From a bacterium (GTDB taxonomy: Bacteria; Zhuqueibacterota; Zhuqueibacteria; Residuimicrobiales; Krinioviventaceae): a stretch of 64,000 bases of DNA. The position numbers were made by a program, and so were the translations under genes. The stretch lies in assembly GCA_029561455.1 (NCBI GenBank), contig JAKQIY010000068.1, positions 310,001 to 374,000 on the forward strand, read 5' to 3'. Every line of letters begins with the position of its first letter. The first letter of the stretch is position 1. Shown piece by piece: positions 1 to 9,677 of the stretch. The notes under the pieces were generated by a model that made no database searches, was not told the DNA's origin, and saw nothing but the letters and a program-made list of their open reading frames with translations.

Positions 1-216
1 GCAAAAATGCAATTGCAGATGAGCGCAGGGTGAATAGACGGAAATAAGGTTTCCGGTTTCCTTCCCTATCGGAATATCAGGATAGATCTCAAAGGATATA
101 TGCATATCTGATTCATTATTGATCAAAACGAACCGGTAATTATTACCCTTGAATTTTGGTTCCGTTCCCAAAACCCGGGCAATTTTATCAATATCTTTCT
201 GGGTAAATACTTTCAT
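1..216 (-). CDS. partial conserved hypothetical protein (C-terminus outside window)
   Basis: An ATG at 216 opens a minus-strand frame with no stop through position 1, giving 72 codons. The stretch AGGAT lies upstream of the ATG as a possible ribosome binding site. The peptide begins MKVFTQKDIDKIARVLG and looks like a small soluble protein: an N-terminal helix, then a beta-rich part containing the words YRFVLINNE and MHISFEIYPD. No signal peptide or membrane segment is visible. I do not recognise the family. It is separated from rpe by a 159-bp AT-rich gap, so it may be a separate transcription unit. The product is truncated by the window edge. Confidence 0.6.
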   Translation of the reverse strand, partial: MKVFTQKDIDKIARVLGTEPKFKGNNYRFVLINNESDMHISFEIYPDIPIGKETGNLISVYSPCAHLQLHFC

Positions 217-375
217 TTTAATCCTGAGGATTTTTTAATTTTTAATACCAAAATCTAGTCAACAATGTTTCAAGTAAAATAGTGAATTTAAAATAATTTA
301 CAAATAGTTTATTTTAAAATAAAACGCATTTCCTTCGCTTTAGTTCTTTCTAATGTTTTAAAATCCAAACAACAG

Positions 376-1059
376 TTATTTACCTTTATTACGGATTGCT
401 ATTGCTTTATTGGCAACATCACGTAATGTATATACTGCCGTTTCAATATCTTTAGTATTAAAAATAGCATTACCGGCTACCAGAACATTGGCGCCGGCTT
501 CAACAACCAAAGGAGTTGTTTCTGCATCAATACCGCCGTCAACCTCGATATGATAATTTAAATTATTATTCAGTTTATACTGATAAAGCCAGTTTATTTT
601 TTTTACCATCTCGGGAATAAATTTTTGGCCACCAAATCCCGGTTCAACGGTCATAACTAGTACCAAATCGACCATGTTCAGCACTGGTTCCAACAATGTA
701 ACTGGTGTAGCCGGGTTAAGGGTAACACCGGCCTGAATACCCAATTCATGAATTTTTTCAATCACATTCCATAAATGAGGACAGGCTTCATAATGTACAG
801 TGAGATTATTAACCCCGGCGGATACAAAGTCCTTGATATATCTGTCGGCATTTTCAATCATCAAATGGGCATCAAGCGGCAGTTGGGTCAGATTACGTAT
901 ACCCTCAATGATCAAAGGGCCAAATGTAATATTGGGAACATAATGTCCGTCCATCACATCCAGATGAATCCAGTCGGCGCCGGCTTTTTCTACCAGGTTG
1001 ATCTGGTTTTTCAATTGTGAAAAATCGGCGCTCAAGACCGATGGAGCTATCTTTACCAT
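376..1059 (-). CDS. rpe: ribulose-phosphate 3-epimerase
   Basis: A 227-aa TIM-barrel enzyme that interconverts D-ribulose 5-phosphate and D-xylulose 5-phosphate in the cytoplasm (pentose phosphate pathway). The N-terminus MVKIAPSVLSADF, the metal/active-site motifs HLDVMDGHYVPN (about residues 32-43) and DAHLMI, the phosphate-loop region VEPGFGGQ and the late EVDGGI motif are all family hallmarks. Length is normal. The start overlaps the end of the PASTA gene by 7 nt, suggesting co-translation. The product would be the entry step for pentose phosphates made by the ribose locus at 38699-57765, but it lies in the housekeeping operon and is probably constitutive. Confidence 0.97.
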   Translation of the reverse strand: MVKIAPSVLSADFSQLKNQINLVEKAGADWIHLDVMDGHYVPNITFGPLIIEGIRNLTQLPLDAHLMIENADRYIKDFVSAGVNNLTVHYEACPHLWNVIEKIHELGIQAGVTLNPATPVTLLEPVLNMVDLVLVMTVEPGFGGQKFIPEMVKKINWLYQYKLNNNLNYHIEVDGGIDAETTPLVVEAGANVLVAGNAIFNTKDIETAVYTLRDVANKAIAIRNKGK

Positions 1060-1838
1060 TGCAAATTATCCTCATCTTTGCCCAGCAACTTGCTTAAAAC
1101 AAAACCTAACGTGTCATCTTTACTGACACGTGTGCCGGAGGCAATCGTCTGGCTGACTACAGTGTTGGGCAATATTTTATCGGTAAGCTGAAATTGTACA
1201 AGTCCTAACGTCAAACCTGCCTTTTTAATACTGATGACTGCTTCTTCGCGGGATTTTCCAACCAGTGAGGGAACCAGTATATTATCCGGTTCCAAACCCA
1301 GGCTAAGGGTAAAATCAACCATTTCATCAACTTCAATTTGCCGTCCGGCAGGGACAGATTGTTCGATGACTACTCCAACCGGAACCTGATCATCGTTCTG
1401 GTAGGAAATTTTACGTATCTGCAACTGATTTTGCTGCAAAATGAACCTGGCATCACGTTCGGAAATACCTTTAATATCGGGCATTTCAATTATCTGTTTA
1501 CCCTTGCCAATTGTCAAGTAGATGCGGCGTCCCTTTTTTACCAAAGTTTGTGCGCCCGGATTTTGAAATATTACAAAACCAGGCGGATAATTACTATCAT
1601 ATTTTTCTTCGCCAACTACAGCATCAAGTCCTTTTTTATTCAATATAGCCTGCGCCGTTTGCATGCTGGTAAAGGATACATCCGGCACTTGAACATTTTG
1701 CCATTGCCGGGTATAAGCAGGTAAAATGAAAATATCCAATATAAAAGATAGAACTATTATAATAAAAGCGTCAAGAAATATAAAAGCAATGATTCTGGTT
1801 TTCCGGTCTTTTTTTGTTAAATCATTAATAAGGTCCAT
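1053..1838 (-). CDS. membrane-anchored PASTA-domain protein
   Basis: About 261 aa from the ATG at 1838. A longer reading from a TTG at 1844 overlaps the rsmB stop; the ATG has GGAT 8 nt upstream and is preferred. A short cytoplasmic basic stretch is followed by one hydrophobic segment (about residues 16-42) and three extracytoplasmic PASTA repeats beginning near VQVPDVSF, IIEMPDIKG and ILVPSLVGK. PASTA domains bind peptidoglycan fragments or beta-lactams in PBPs and Ser/Thr kinases, but no kinase or transpeptidase domain is fused here. The position between rsmB and rpe resembles the rsmB-stk-rpe order of other bacteria, where this slot encodes a PASTA kinase. A stand-alone cell-wall sensor or PBP partner is an inference. 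Confidence 0.85.
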   Translation of the reverse strand: MDLINDLTKKDRKTRIIAFIFLDAFIIIVLSFILDIFILPAYTRQWQNVQVPDVSFTSMQTAQAILNKKGLDAVVGEEKYDSNYPPGFVIFQNPGAQTLVKKGRRIYLTIGKGKQIIEMPDIKGISERDARFILQQNQLQIRKISYQNDDQVPVGVVIEQSVPAGRQIEVDEMVDFTLSLGLEPDNILVPSLVGKSREEAVISIKKAGLTLGLVQFQLTDKILPNTVVSQTIASGTRVSKDDTLGFVLSKLLGKDEDNLQW

Positions 1839-1840
1839 AT

Positions 1841-3187
1841 TCAAAATCCAATTTTTTGTAATTTCACTGCAAAACTACCATCCATTTTATGCCGATGTGG
1901 CCAGGTGCGAATATACTTGTCATCAATAATAAAACCGGCGGGTATTCGCTCCGAATCCGGTCTACAAAACGTAAATTGCGGATTATCTTTAATAAACCGC
2001 TGTACCAGGTTTTCGTTCTCATCTTTATCGATGGTACAGGTGCTATAGATTAAATATCCATTTTTTTTAACATACCCGCCGGCTCTAGTCAACAGGCGAA
2101 ATTGAAGTGTGGTTAATTCCGTAATATCTTTATTGTTACGCTGCCAGCGTATATCCGGTTTTTTATGTAAAACACCCATACCGGAACAGGGAGCATCGAG
2201 CACAACCACATCAGCCGCTGTGGCGGGAAAAGCCGCAGCATCAGCCACCAGCGGATGGACGGACGTAATACCCAGCCGTCTTGTCGCAGCAGCAATCATT
2301 TGAGCCCGCGAGCGGTTCACATCGCCAGAGATTATGAGCGCCCGGTCATGTGCCAGTTCCGCCAAGTGCATGGACTTGCCGCCTGGCGCGGCGCATAAAT
2401 CAAATACTACCTGGTTTTCAACCGGCGCCGTCAACCGCGCTACCAATCCGGCGCTTTCATCCTGAACTGTTATCCGGCCGCTTTCAAGAAAGTCACGTAC
2501 AATAGGCGATTGGCTATCATGAACACGGTAAAATCCGTCGATCTGTCCATGTTCAAAAGCGACCTGGTGTGTTGAAAACTCTTGTTCCACATCCTTAATC
2601 CCGATCCGTAATTCATTGACCCGAATCGACAGAACCGGACGTTCATTTAAAGCCTCACACAACGCGCTTGTTTCTGCTAATCCAAACTGCTCCAGCCATC
2701 TTTGCACCATCCATTCCGGTAAAGATTGCATTACCGCCAGGTATTTAACCGGATCATTATTCGCATTCGGGTATTTAATCTTGTCATACGTGCGCAGAAA
2801 TGTACGCAACACACCATTTACCACTTTGCTCCATTTTTCATGAACCGTGTGTCTGGCCAGTTCAACGCTTTCATTTACCGCTGCAAAGTCCGGCGTTCTG
2901 GACATATAGATGATCTGGTACAAACCTGTCCAGAGTATTCTTTTTACTACAGCCGGGGTTTTATCGGGAGCAGTTAATAATTGATTAACAATCCAGTCCA
3001 ACTTTTTCTTCCAGCGGATTGTACCACGCACCAATTCGCTTAAAAAGGCCCGGTCTTGTTCGTGTAAATCATAATCGTTGAATATGCTATTCAAGACCAG
3101 ATCGGTATATGCATGATCATCTTCTACCCGGTTAATGGCCAGTAAAGCCAGGGAGCGGACATGTGGCAATTTATTCGATTTGTTCAT
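1841..3187 (-). CDS. rsmB: 16S rRNA (cytosine-967-C5) methyltransferase RsmB
   Basis: A 448-aa protein with an N-terminal NusB-like RNA-binding domain (about 1-145) followed by a Rossmann SAM-dependent methyltransferase. SAM-binding motif DLCAAPGGKSMHL, motif IV DAPCSGMG and motif VI YSTCTIDKDENE carry the two cysteines used by m5C-rRNA methyltransferases. It methylates C967 of 16S rRNA using SAM. Length is typical (about 430-450). The gene starts 3 nt after the fmt stop and ends at the PASTA gene, consistent with the common fmt-rsmB order. No def gene is found on the other side of fmt. Confidence 0.95.
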   Translation of the reverse strand: MNKSNKLPHVRSLALLAINRVEDDHAYTDLVLNSIFNDYDLHEQDRAFLSELVRGTIRWKKKLDWIVNQLLTAPDKTPAVVKRILWTGLYQIIYMSRTPDFAAVNESVELARHTVHEKWSKVVNGVLRTFLRTYDKIKYPNANNDPVKYLAVMQSLPEWMVQRWLEQFGLAETSALCEALNERPVLSIRVNELRIGIKDVEQEFSTHQVAFEHGQIDGFYRVHDSQSPIVRDFLESGRITVQDESAGLVARLTAPVENQVVFDLCAAPGGKSMHLAELAHDRALIISGDVNRSRAQMIAAATRRLGITSVHPLVADAAAFPATAADVVVLDAPCSGMGVLHKKPDIRWQRNNKDITELTTLQFRLLTRAGGYVKKNGYLIYSTCTIDKDENENLVQRFIKDNPQFTFCRPDSERIPAGFIIDDKYIRTWPHRHKMDGSFAVKLQKIGF

Positions 3188-3190
3188 AAA

Positions 3191-4138
3191 TCATACCGGT
3201 AGTGAACTGCCGAACTGTTCATATACATTAACCTGGTGGCCGCGGACAAATTCTTCAATTTGCATTATGCGTTTACCTTCAGGCTTGAGTTGGCGAATGG
3301 CTATCACACCTCTACCGGTTTGAACCTGAACTTCACCGCTCCTGGTGATAAATATGATCTTGCCGATATTTGCCGGGTCGCATTTGTCGGTCGCAACAAT
3401 CCGGGTTTGAATAATTTTCAACAACTGACCGCATAAAAAAGTAAAAGCCGCCGGAACCGGGGCTAATCCACGCACCAGGTTGTGAATATCAACTGCACTT
3501 TTATTCCAGTCAATAACACAGAGTTCCCGGGTGATTTTAGGAGCCAGGCTGGACGCGCCGGTTTGTGGTGTCGCTTTAAGGGTATGGTCAGCCAGTCCCT
3601 TAATTGTAGCCAACAACATTTCCGCGCCGGTAAATGCAAGCAAGTCATGCAATTCACCGGCGTTCATATCCGCTGTAATCGGCACTTGCTGCTGCAATAA
3701 CACCATACCGGTATCGACCGCCTTTTCAATAAAAAATGTAGAAACTCCGGATTGGGTTTCACCATTGATCAGCGCCCAGTTAATCGGGGCAGCGCCCCGG
3801 TACTGCGGTAATAAAGAAGCGTGCAAATTGATAGTGCCTTGCGGCGGCATAGTAAAAACACTTGCCGGCAATATTCGAAAGGCAACAACAATAAAAAGGT
3901 CGGCCTGCCAGGCTTGCAACTCGGCAAGGAAATCGGCGCTTTTTAAATTATCGGGCTGTAAAACAGGCAACCCGGCAGCAAGGGCAGCTTCTTTAACTGC
4001 TGAAGGCCGGGTTTTTTGACCACGCCCGGCAGGTTTATCGGGCACTGTAACTACGCCAACTAACTGGTGATTACTGGTAATTATTTTTTGTAATGAAGGC
4101 ACTGCAAATTCCGGGGTGCCCATAAAAACTATCTTCAT
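3191..4138 (-). CDS. fmt: methionyl-tRNA formyltransferase
   Basis: A 315-aa enzyme that formylates Met-tRNA(fMet) using 10-formyl-tetrahydrofolate. The N-terminus MKIVFMGTPEFAVPSL, the active-site stretch INLHASLLPQYRGAAPINWA with the catalytic Asn-His pair, and the loop NGETQSGVSTFF identify the family; the C-terminal OB-like tRNA-binding domain (about 205-315) is complete. The upstream neighbour is yajC (11-nt gap), the downstream one rsmB. The peptide deformylase gene that often precedes fmt is absent from this window, so it must lie elsewhere. Confidence 0.96.
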   Translation of the reverse strand: MKIVFMGTPEFAVPSLQKIITSNHQLVGVVTVPDKPAGRGQKTRPSAVKEAALAAGLPVLQPDNLKSADFLAELQAWQADLFIVVAFRILPASVFTMPPQGTINLHASLLPQYRGAAPINWALINGETQSGVSTFFIEKAVDTGMVLLQQQVPITADMNAGELHDLLAFTGAEMLLATIKGLADHTLKATPQTGASSLAPKITRELCVIDWNKSAVDIHNLVRGLAPVPAAFTFLCGQLLKIIQTRIVATDKCDPANIGKIIFITRSGEVQVQTGRGVIAIRQLKPEGKRIMQIEEFVRGHQVNVYEQFGSSLPV

Positions 4139-4149
4139 AATAACCGGTT

Positions 4150-4503
4150 TTAATTCTTGGCCGGTTCTTCGGGTTGCACTTTTTGTGCTATCGAGGAACG
4201 GGCGACTTCGATCTTGACATTTTCTGCAATTTTCAGGATCACAACGGTATCGTTCTTTTTTGTACCTACAATCGAGCCGTAAATTCCGCCGGCTGTGACA
4301 ACTTCATCACCTTTTTGCAGATTATCGAGCATCTGGCGATGTTCTTTTTGCCGTTTAGCCTGAGGCCGAAAGATCAACAGATACATAATTAAAAAGATCA
4401 ATACTATAGGTAACAGGGAAATAGCCGGGTTGCCGCCACTTGTTTGTCCGCTGCTGTTCGGGTCCGTTGCCATTGCAAAAACAAATAACACAATTGAATT
4501 CAT
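4150..4503 (-). CDS. yajC: preprotein translocase subunit YajC
   Basis: A 117-aa inner-membrane protein of the SecDF-YajC complex that assists Sec-dependent export. One strong hydrophobic segment (about residues 26-47) ends in the family motif IFRPQAKRQKEH, followed by the small beta domain with GDEVVTAGGIYG. I chose the ATG at 4503: the in-frame ATG at 4515 lies inside the sequence ATGGAGA that serves as the Shine-Dalgarno for the second ATG, 6 nt away. No secD/secF follow; the gene sits between tgt and fmt, and tgt-yajC is a common pair. Confidence 0.92.
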   Translation of the reverse strand: MNSIVLFVFAMATDPNSSGQTSGGNPAISLLPIVLIFLIMYLLIFRPQAKRQKEHRQMLDNLQKGDEVVTAGGIYGSIVGTKKNDTVVILKIAENVKIEVARSSIAQKVQPEEPAKN

Positions 4504-4530
4504 ACTAGTCTCCATTTATTGATTATTGAG

Positions 4531-5679
<1,149 letters not shown>

Positions 5680-5694
5680 CTAACTTTTAATATT

Positions 5695-7068
5695 CTAATT
5701 TAATATCTTGTCCAGCGCTTCCTGGGCAGTGCGGGCGGCTATTACTTCCAAGGCAAACTTTTTAGTAATTCCTTTTTTATTACCGGCCGGAATGACAGCG
5801 CTGCCAAAGCCCATTTTTTCCGCTTCCGACAACCGCGCCTCGATATGTGAAATGGAACGCAGTTCGCCGCCCAGGCCGACCTCACCCAGCAGCAAAGTTT
5901 GTGGATCGATAAGCCGGTTGTTGATATTGGATGCAATACACGCCACAACGCCCATATCGGCGGAGGTTTCGTCGATGCGCATCCCTCCCACTGCATTGAT
6001 AAAAACATCCATATTGCGTAACCGGTAACCCAGACGTTTTTCCAGAACCGCCAGCAGAATAGCAATGCGCTTGTTATCAAAACCGATGGTTGTTCGCTGC
6101 GGCATTCCATAATTGGCAGGAGAAACCAGCGCCTGAATTTCAACCAGAATCGGCCGTGTACCTTCCATACAACAGATAACCGCCGAACCGCTGGTGTCCT
6201 TTTGCCGTTCGGAAAGGAATATGGCGGAAGGATCGGGCACATCCAGCAACCCTTTGCCGGCCATTTGGAACACCCCTATTTCACGGGTGGAACCAAAACG
6301 GTTTTTCACAGCCCGTAAAATACGATAAAAATGTTCCCGGTCGCCTTCGAATAATAATAATGCATCTACCATGTGTTCCAGCACTTTGGGACCGGCCAGG
6401 TAGCCTTCTTTGGTAACATGGCCGACAAATAATATCGGCAGGTTATCGCGCTTTGCCACCTGTATGAATTGCAACGCACATTCACGTACCTGGGAGATGC
6501 TGCCGGGAGCGCTTTCCAATTTGACCGAATACATGGTTTGGATCGAATCGATCACTACCAGGCCGGGAGCCAGGTTATGGATGGACTCCAGTACAGCTTC
6601 CAGTTCGGTTTCGGCCAGTATATAGAGATGGGCGGAAGCGAGCCCTAACCGGTCGGCGCGCATTTTGATTTGCCCGGTAGATTCTTCACCGGTAACGTAC
6701 ATGATCTTGAAATTGTCCCTGCTCAGTCCGGCTGCTTCCTGCAGCAACAGCGTCGATTTGCCGATGCCGGGATCGCCGCCGATCAGAACCACCGAACCCG
6801 GCACAATGCCGCCGCCCAGCACCCGATCCAGTTCCCGGCTTTTGGTGGGAATCCGCGGAGTATCGTCGGTGCGAACCTCATCTATAATTACCGGGGGTTT
6901 ATAACCCGCGCCGGCATTTACCGCACTCATCTTGACGGAAGGGATTACTTTTTCTTCAACAAAACTGTTCCATTCACCGCAGGATGGACATCTTCCCTGC
7001 CAGCGGGGCATATCAAAACCGCAATTCTGACAAATAAAGTGGGTTTTATCTTTTTTAAGTTTGGTCAT
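5695..7068 (-). CDS. radA: DNA repair protein RadA
   Basis: A 457-aa RecA-like branch-migration ATPase acting in homologous recombination. The N-terminal zinc finger is C-x2-C plus C-x2-C (CQNCGFDMPRWQGRCPSCG). The Walker A motif is GGDPGIGKST, the RadA-specific KNRFGSTRE motif lies near residue 245, and the C-terminal third is the Lon-like domain. Length and domain order are canonical. A 202-bp gap upstream separates it from the divergently oriented lipoprotein gene at 7271, so its promoter should lie there; radA would be the first gene of the radA-tgt-yajC-fmt-rsmB-PASTA-rpe run. Confidence 0.96.
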   Translation of the reverse strand: MTKLKKDKTHFICQNCGFDMPRWQGRCPSCGEWNSFVEEKVIPSVKMSAVNAGAGYKPPVIIDEVRTDDTPRIPTKSRELDRVLGGGIVPGSVVLIGGDPGIGKSTLLLQEAAGLSRDNFKIMYVTGEESTGQIKMRADRLGLASAHLYILAETELEAVLESIHNLAPGLVVIDSIQTMYSVKLESAPGSISQVRECALQFIQVAKRDNLPILFVGHVTKEGYLAGPKVLEHMVDALLLFEGDREHFYRILRAVKNRFGSTREIGVFQMAGKGLLDVPDPSAIFLSERQKDTSGSAVICCMEGTRPILVEIQALVSPANYGMPQRTTIGFDNKRIAILLAVLEKRLGYRLRNMDVFINAVGGMRIDETSADMGVVACIASNINNRLIDPQTLLLGEVGLGGELRSISHIEARLSEAEKMGFGSAVIPAGNKKGITKKFALEVIAARTAQEALDKILN

Positions 7069-7270
7069 CAGTTAACTGGGTTTATGAAATCGAGGCTGCC
7101 GGAAATATTTAAGCCGAATGCCCGGTATTTTTATCATGCGCTTAATTATTCATGATTGTTCAATAATATAAATTGAACAAATTTGGGCAAAAAAACAAGA
7201 GTTTTTTGGCAGGAGCTTGATTAATTAAATATAAATTATTAATTTACAGTATAAAAATAAGGAAGTATTT
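7069..7270. promoter_or_regulatory. divergent promoter region with inverted repeat
   Basis: This 202-bp AT-rich gap separates radA (minus) from the only plus-strand gene of the window. It contains a perfect 9-bp inverted repeat, TTGTTCAAT at 7156-7164 and ATTGAACAA at 7172-7180, with a 7-nt spacer. Its size and position suit a regulator-binding site between two promoters, but it could also be incidental. AAGGAAG just before 7271 is the ribosome binding site of the plus-strand gene. No confident -35/-10 pair could be assigned by eye. Confidence 0.35.
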
Positions 7271-7579
7271 ATGAAACAAGTTCTGGCTTTGTTAATCGTT
7301 CTGTTGCTGTTATCATGTACCAGTGAAGAAAAACCCCGTCTTGCTTCCGATCAAATTCAACTGGGAACCGAGGTGCTTAAAACTTATATTACCTTGTCCG
7401 CCCAGGATACTACCGCTGTGCACTCCGAAGCGCAACTCTTTGATTCTTCCCTGAAAATGCACAATATGACCAGGGAAGAGTTTAACCGGATTGTTGATTA
7501 TTTTAAAAATAATCCGGATCGTATTAATGATGAACTGACTGAAATTAATGAACACATTGATCAGTTAAAACTGGATTAA
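7271..7579 (+). CDS. small lipoprotein of unknown function
   Basis: The only well-supported plus-strand gene. 102 aa, ATG preceded by AAGGAAG. An N-terminal hydrophobic signal ends in a lipobox (LLSC, Cys16). The mature part of about 86 aa is charged and predicted helical, with a segment around residues 55-90 (MTREEFNRIVDYFKNNP) similar in style to short Bacteroidota lipoproteins of the DUF4296 type; that assignment is only a guess. The stop codon directly abuts the stop codon of nadD on the other strand with no spacer, so there is no room for a dedicated terminator. Confidence 0.75.
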   Translation: MKQVLALLIVLLLLSCTSEEKPRLASDQIQLGTEVLKTYITLSAQDTTAVHSEAQLFDSSLKMHNMTREEFNRIVDYFKNNPDRINDELTEINEHIDQLKLD

Positions 7580-8167
7580 CTAGCGCCGATACAAGCCATT
7601 AAGACGGATATAGTCCTGCACCGGCTCAGGGACAAAAAAAGTGATGGATTTTTCCTGCTGTACCCGCTGGCGGATTATGGTCGATGAAATCTCCAGCAAC
7701 GGTACCGCAAGCCGGTTTACTTCCGGGCGTAAATTGCCGGGAGTATCATCCATTAAATAATCCGGGCGGGCGGCAACAGCCAAACGACATATCTCCAAGA
7801 TCTGCTGCGGCTGTTTCCAGGTATGGAATTCTTTCAGGTTATCGGCTCCGATAATCAGGTAAAAATCTTTTTGCGCCAGATTATACTCGTCCCGAAGGCG
7901 CTTTACAGTATCAATCGTATATGATGTTCCCCCTTGCCGTATCTCCAGATCAGAACAGGCAAACCGCGCATAACCGGCTATAGCCAGTTCAAGCATCCGC
8001 AGACGATGTTCCCCGTTTGTTAAATGTGGATTATACTTATGCGGCGGAGCTGCGCAAGGCATAAAAATTAACCGGTCAAGATGCAACTCATCACAAGCAA
8101 TATTGGCGATTATTAAATGCGCAAGATGAACCGGATCAAAAGTTCCCCCGTACAAGCCAAGCTTCAA
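7580..8167 (-). CDS. nadD: nicotinate-nucleotide adenylyltransferase
   Basis: A 195-aa nucleotidyltransferase that adenylates nicotinate mononucleotide to deamido-NAD in NAD synthesis. The HxGH-type motif region GGTFDPVHLAHL (about residues 8-19) and the C-terminal ISSTIIRQR motif are visible. The start is a TTG at 8167 with CAGGAG about 11 nt upstream; no closer ATG fits the N-terminus MKLGLYGGTFD. It sits 17 nt downstream of bamD. NadK (24573-25457), the kinase acting on finished NAD, is elsewhere in the window. Confidence 0.94.
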   Translation of the reverse strand: MKLGLYGGTFDPVHLAHLIIANIACDELHLDRLIFMPCAAPPHKYNPHLTNGEHRLRMLELAIAGYARFACSDLEIRQGGTSYTIDTVKRLRDEYNLAQKDFYLIIGADNLKEFHTWKQPQQILEICRLAVAARPDYLMDDTPGNLRPEVNRLAVPLLEISSTIIRQRVQQEKSITFFVPEPVQDYIRLNGLYRR

Positions 8168-8184
8168 GGATAATGATGCTCCTG

Positions 8185-8988
8185 TTATTTATTGGTTACT
8201 TTATTTTGTTTTTCAATATCAATAGCCATGGCTTCAAGTTTTTTTCGTACTTTGGTAATTAATTCATGCTGGGGATATTTTTTAATAAAGGTATTAAATG
8301 CATCACCGGCCTCGTTGTAATTACCCAACTTGCGATAACACTCTCCAAGCCAATATTGCGCCAGGGGTGCATAACCGGTATCATAATAATTTTCCAGTAC
8401 TTTGGTAAAATATATAATAGCGGCATTATAATACTGCATTTTCCGGTATTGATCGGCAGCGGTATAAACCTTATCGGCTAACTTGGATTGGGCCTCAAGC
8501 AGTTTCTTTTCTACAGTTTCAATCAACGGACTGGTATAATAATCTTCAAGAAATTCCTGAAACTCTTTATTAGCTTTCAGAGTGTATTCCTGATCCAGGG
8601 CGGGTTTGGGGGAGAGTTCATAATAGCTCAAACCAAGTTTGTACTTGGCATCATCCACATATTCCGAATTCGGATATACTTTTAAAAGACGTTCATATTC
8701 ACTGGCCGAAAGAATATACTCTTTGATAAAAAAGTGACATTCCGCCAGGTAATATTGGGCTTTGTCAGCCAGCGCATTACCGCTGTAACTAAGCGTAATG
8801 ATTCGAAACTGGGTTTTGGCATCAAGATAGTCCCGTTTTTCAAACATCTTTAAAGCAATTTTCATGCGCTCTTCAACCGGAATATCGGAACGAATGCGTT
8901 GCCGGCTGCAGGAGCTTAAAATCACTGTAAAAGTTAGTAACAAAATAAAAAAGGAAAAACGTATGCTTGTCGTTTTGTTATGTTTCAT
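8185..8988 (-). CDS. bamD: outer membrane assembly lipoprotein BamD
   Basis: A 267-aa lipoprotein of the BAM complex, which inserts beta-barrels into the outer membrane. The signal peptide ends in LSSC (lipobox, Cys near residue 27). The mature protein is a run of five tetratricopeptide-like repeats, visible from AKTQFRIITLSYSG, AQYYLAECHFF, ASEYERLLKVYP and AQYWLGECYRKLGN. AGGT lies upstream of the ATG. Its presence supports an outer membrane and a BAM-dependent supply of the barrels encoded in this window. BamA is not in the window. Confidence 0.9.
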   Translation of the reverse strand: MKHNKTTSIRFSFFILLLTFTVILSSCSRQRIRSDIPVEERMKIALKMFEKRDYLDAKTQFRIITLSYSGNALADKAQYYLAECHFFIKEYILSASEYERLLKVYPNSEYVDDAKYKLGLSYYELSPKPALDQEYTLKANKEFQEFLEDYYTSPLIETVEKKLLEAQSKLADKVYTAADQYRKMQYYNAAIIYFTKVLENYYDTGYAPLAQYWLGECYRKLGNYNEAGDAFNTFIKKYPQHELITKVRKKLEAMAIDIEKQNKVTNK

Positions 8989-9004
8989 GAATTTAACCTG
9001 TTTG

Positions 9005-9643
9005 TTATTTACTTCTGAATGAATAAAAAATATAAATTACAATTCCTGTTATTACCATAACTAATACCGGTTCTACTAAACCGGATATAAAACTTTTGGA
9101 TTTAGCGCCTATAGTGAATAAAAATTCCGGATTTTCCAGTTTGTCAATCTGCCTGACCAGAATAGTATCGACGCCGGTCATTTGCCTGGAGCCGGAAAAG
9201 ATCACCTGCTGGTCGGGCGCCGTAACCTGTACGAACATATTAATAGTTGCAGTCCGCAGGCACCTATCTCTGCTCAGCCCGGGTGCCGCTACATATTCAA
9301 TTTTTTGCTCTAACGGTCTAAATTCAGTAAAATAATTTTTTCCGTTATTCAAGCCAACAGGCGCAATGACCTGGTAAATATTTTCAAAACCACTGCTTTG
9401 GGCTGCGCTGAAAAATTGTTCATTAACAAGCCAGTTCAGATCACGATTTGTGCCGGAATTAATAAAATAGAGCTCACTGGAATCCGGTTTTTCACCGACG
9501 AGCAGCGTTTCCATAAAACCGGCCCGAAATAGATTTTGAAAAACCTGCAAATTACTCGGCGGCTGCTCAGTCTGCGCCCATACATCGATAACGCTTAGAG
9601 CGACATATAATATAAAACAAGTTTTTCTAATTATTACCGGCAT
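9005..9643 (-). CDS. hypothetical exported protein with C-terminal membrane anchor
   Basis: About 212 aa from the ATG at 9643; a TTG two codons upstream is possible, and neither has a clear ribosome binding site. An N-terminal hydrophobic segment ends near VWAQ, a likely signal peptidase I site. The middle is a soluble beta-rich domain with no motif I recognise (ELYFINSGTNRDLNWL, TATINMFVQVTAPDQQVIF). A C-terminal membrane helix (about residues 185-207, VLVMVITGIVIYIFYSF) is followed by a short basic tail, giving a type I topology with the domain in the periplasm. It lies between bamD and the barrel gene at 9678, so a role in envelope biogenesis is plausible but not shown. Confidence 0.75.
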   Translation of the reverse strand: MPVIIRKTCFILYVALSVIDVWAQTEQPPSNLQVFQNLFRAGFMETLLVGEKPDSSELYFINSGTNRDLNWLVNEQFFSAAQSSGFENIYQVIAPVGLNNGKNYFTEFRPLEQKIEYVAAPGLSRDRCLRTATINMFVQVTAPDQQVIFSGSRQMTGVDTILVRQIDKLENPEFLFTIGAKSKSFISGLVEPVLVMVITGIVIYIFYSFRSK

Positions 9644-9677
9644 CCACAACTTTAACGGTTAATACAGTTCCGTGTTC

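Noticed and set aside
3531-4019. 162-codon plus-strand frame
   Set aside because: It lies fully antisense to fmt, which is unambiguous; no promoter or ribosome binding site.
5742-6242. 166-codon minus-strand frame in another phase
   Set aside because: It is a frame shadow inside radA, whose motifs are all in the other frame.
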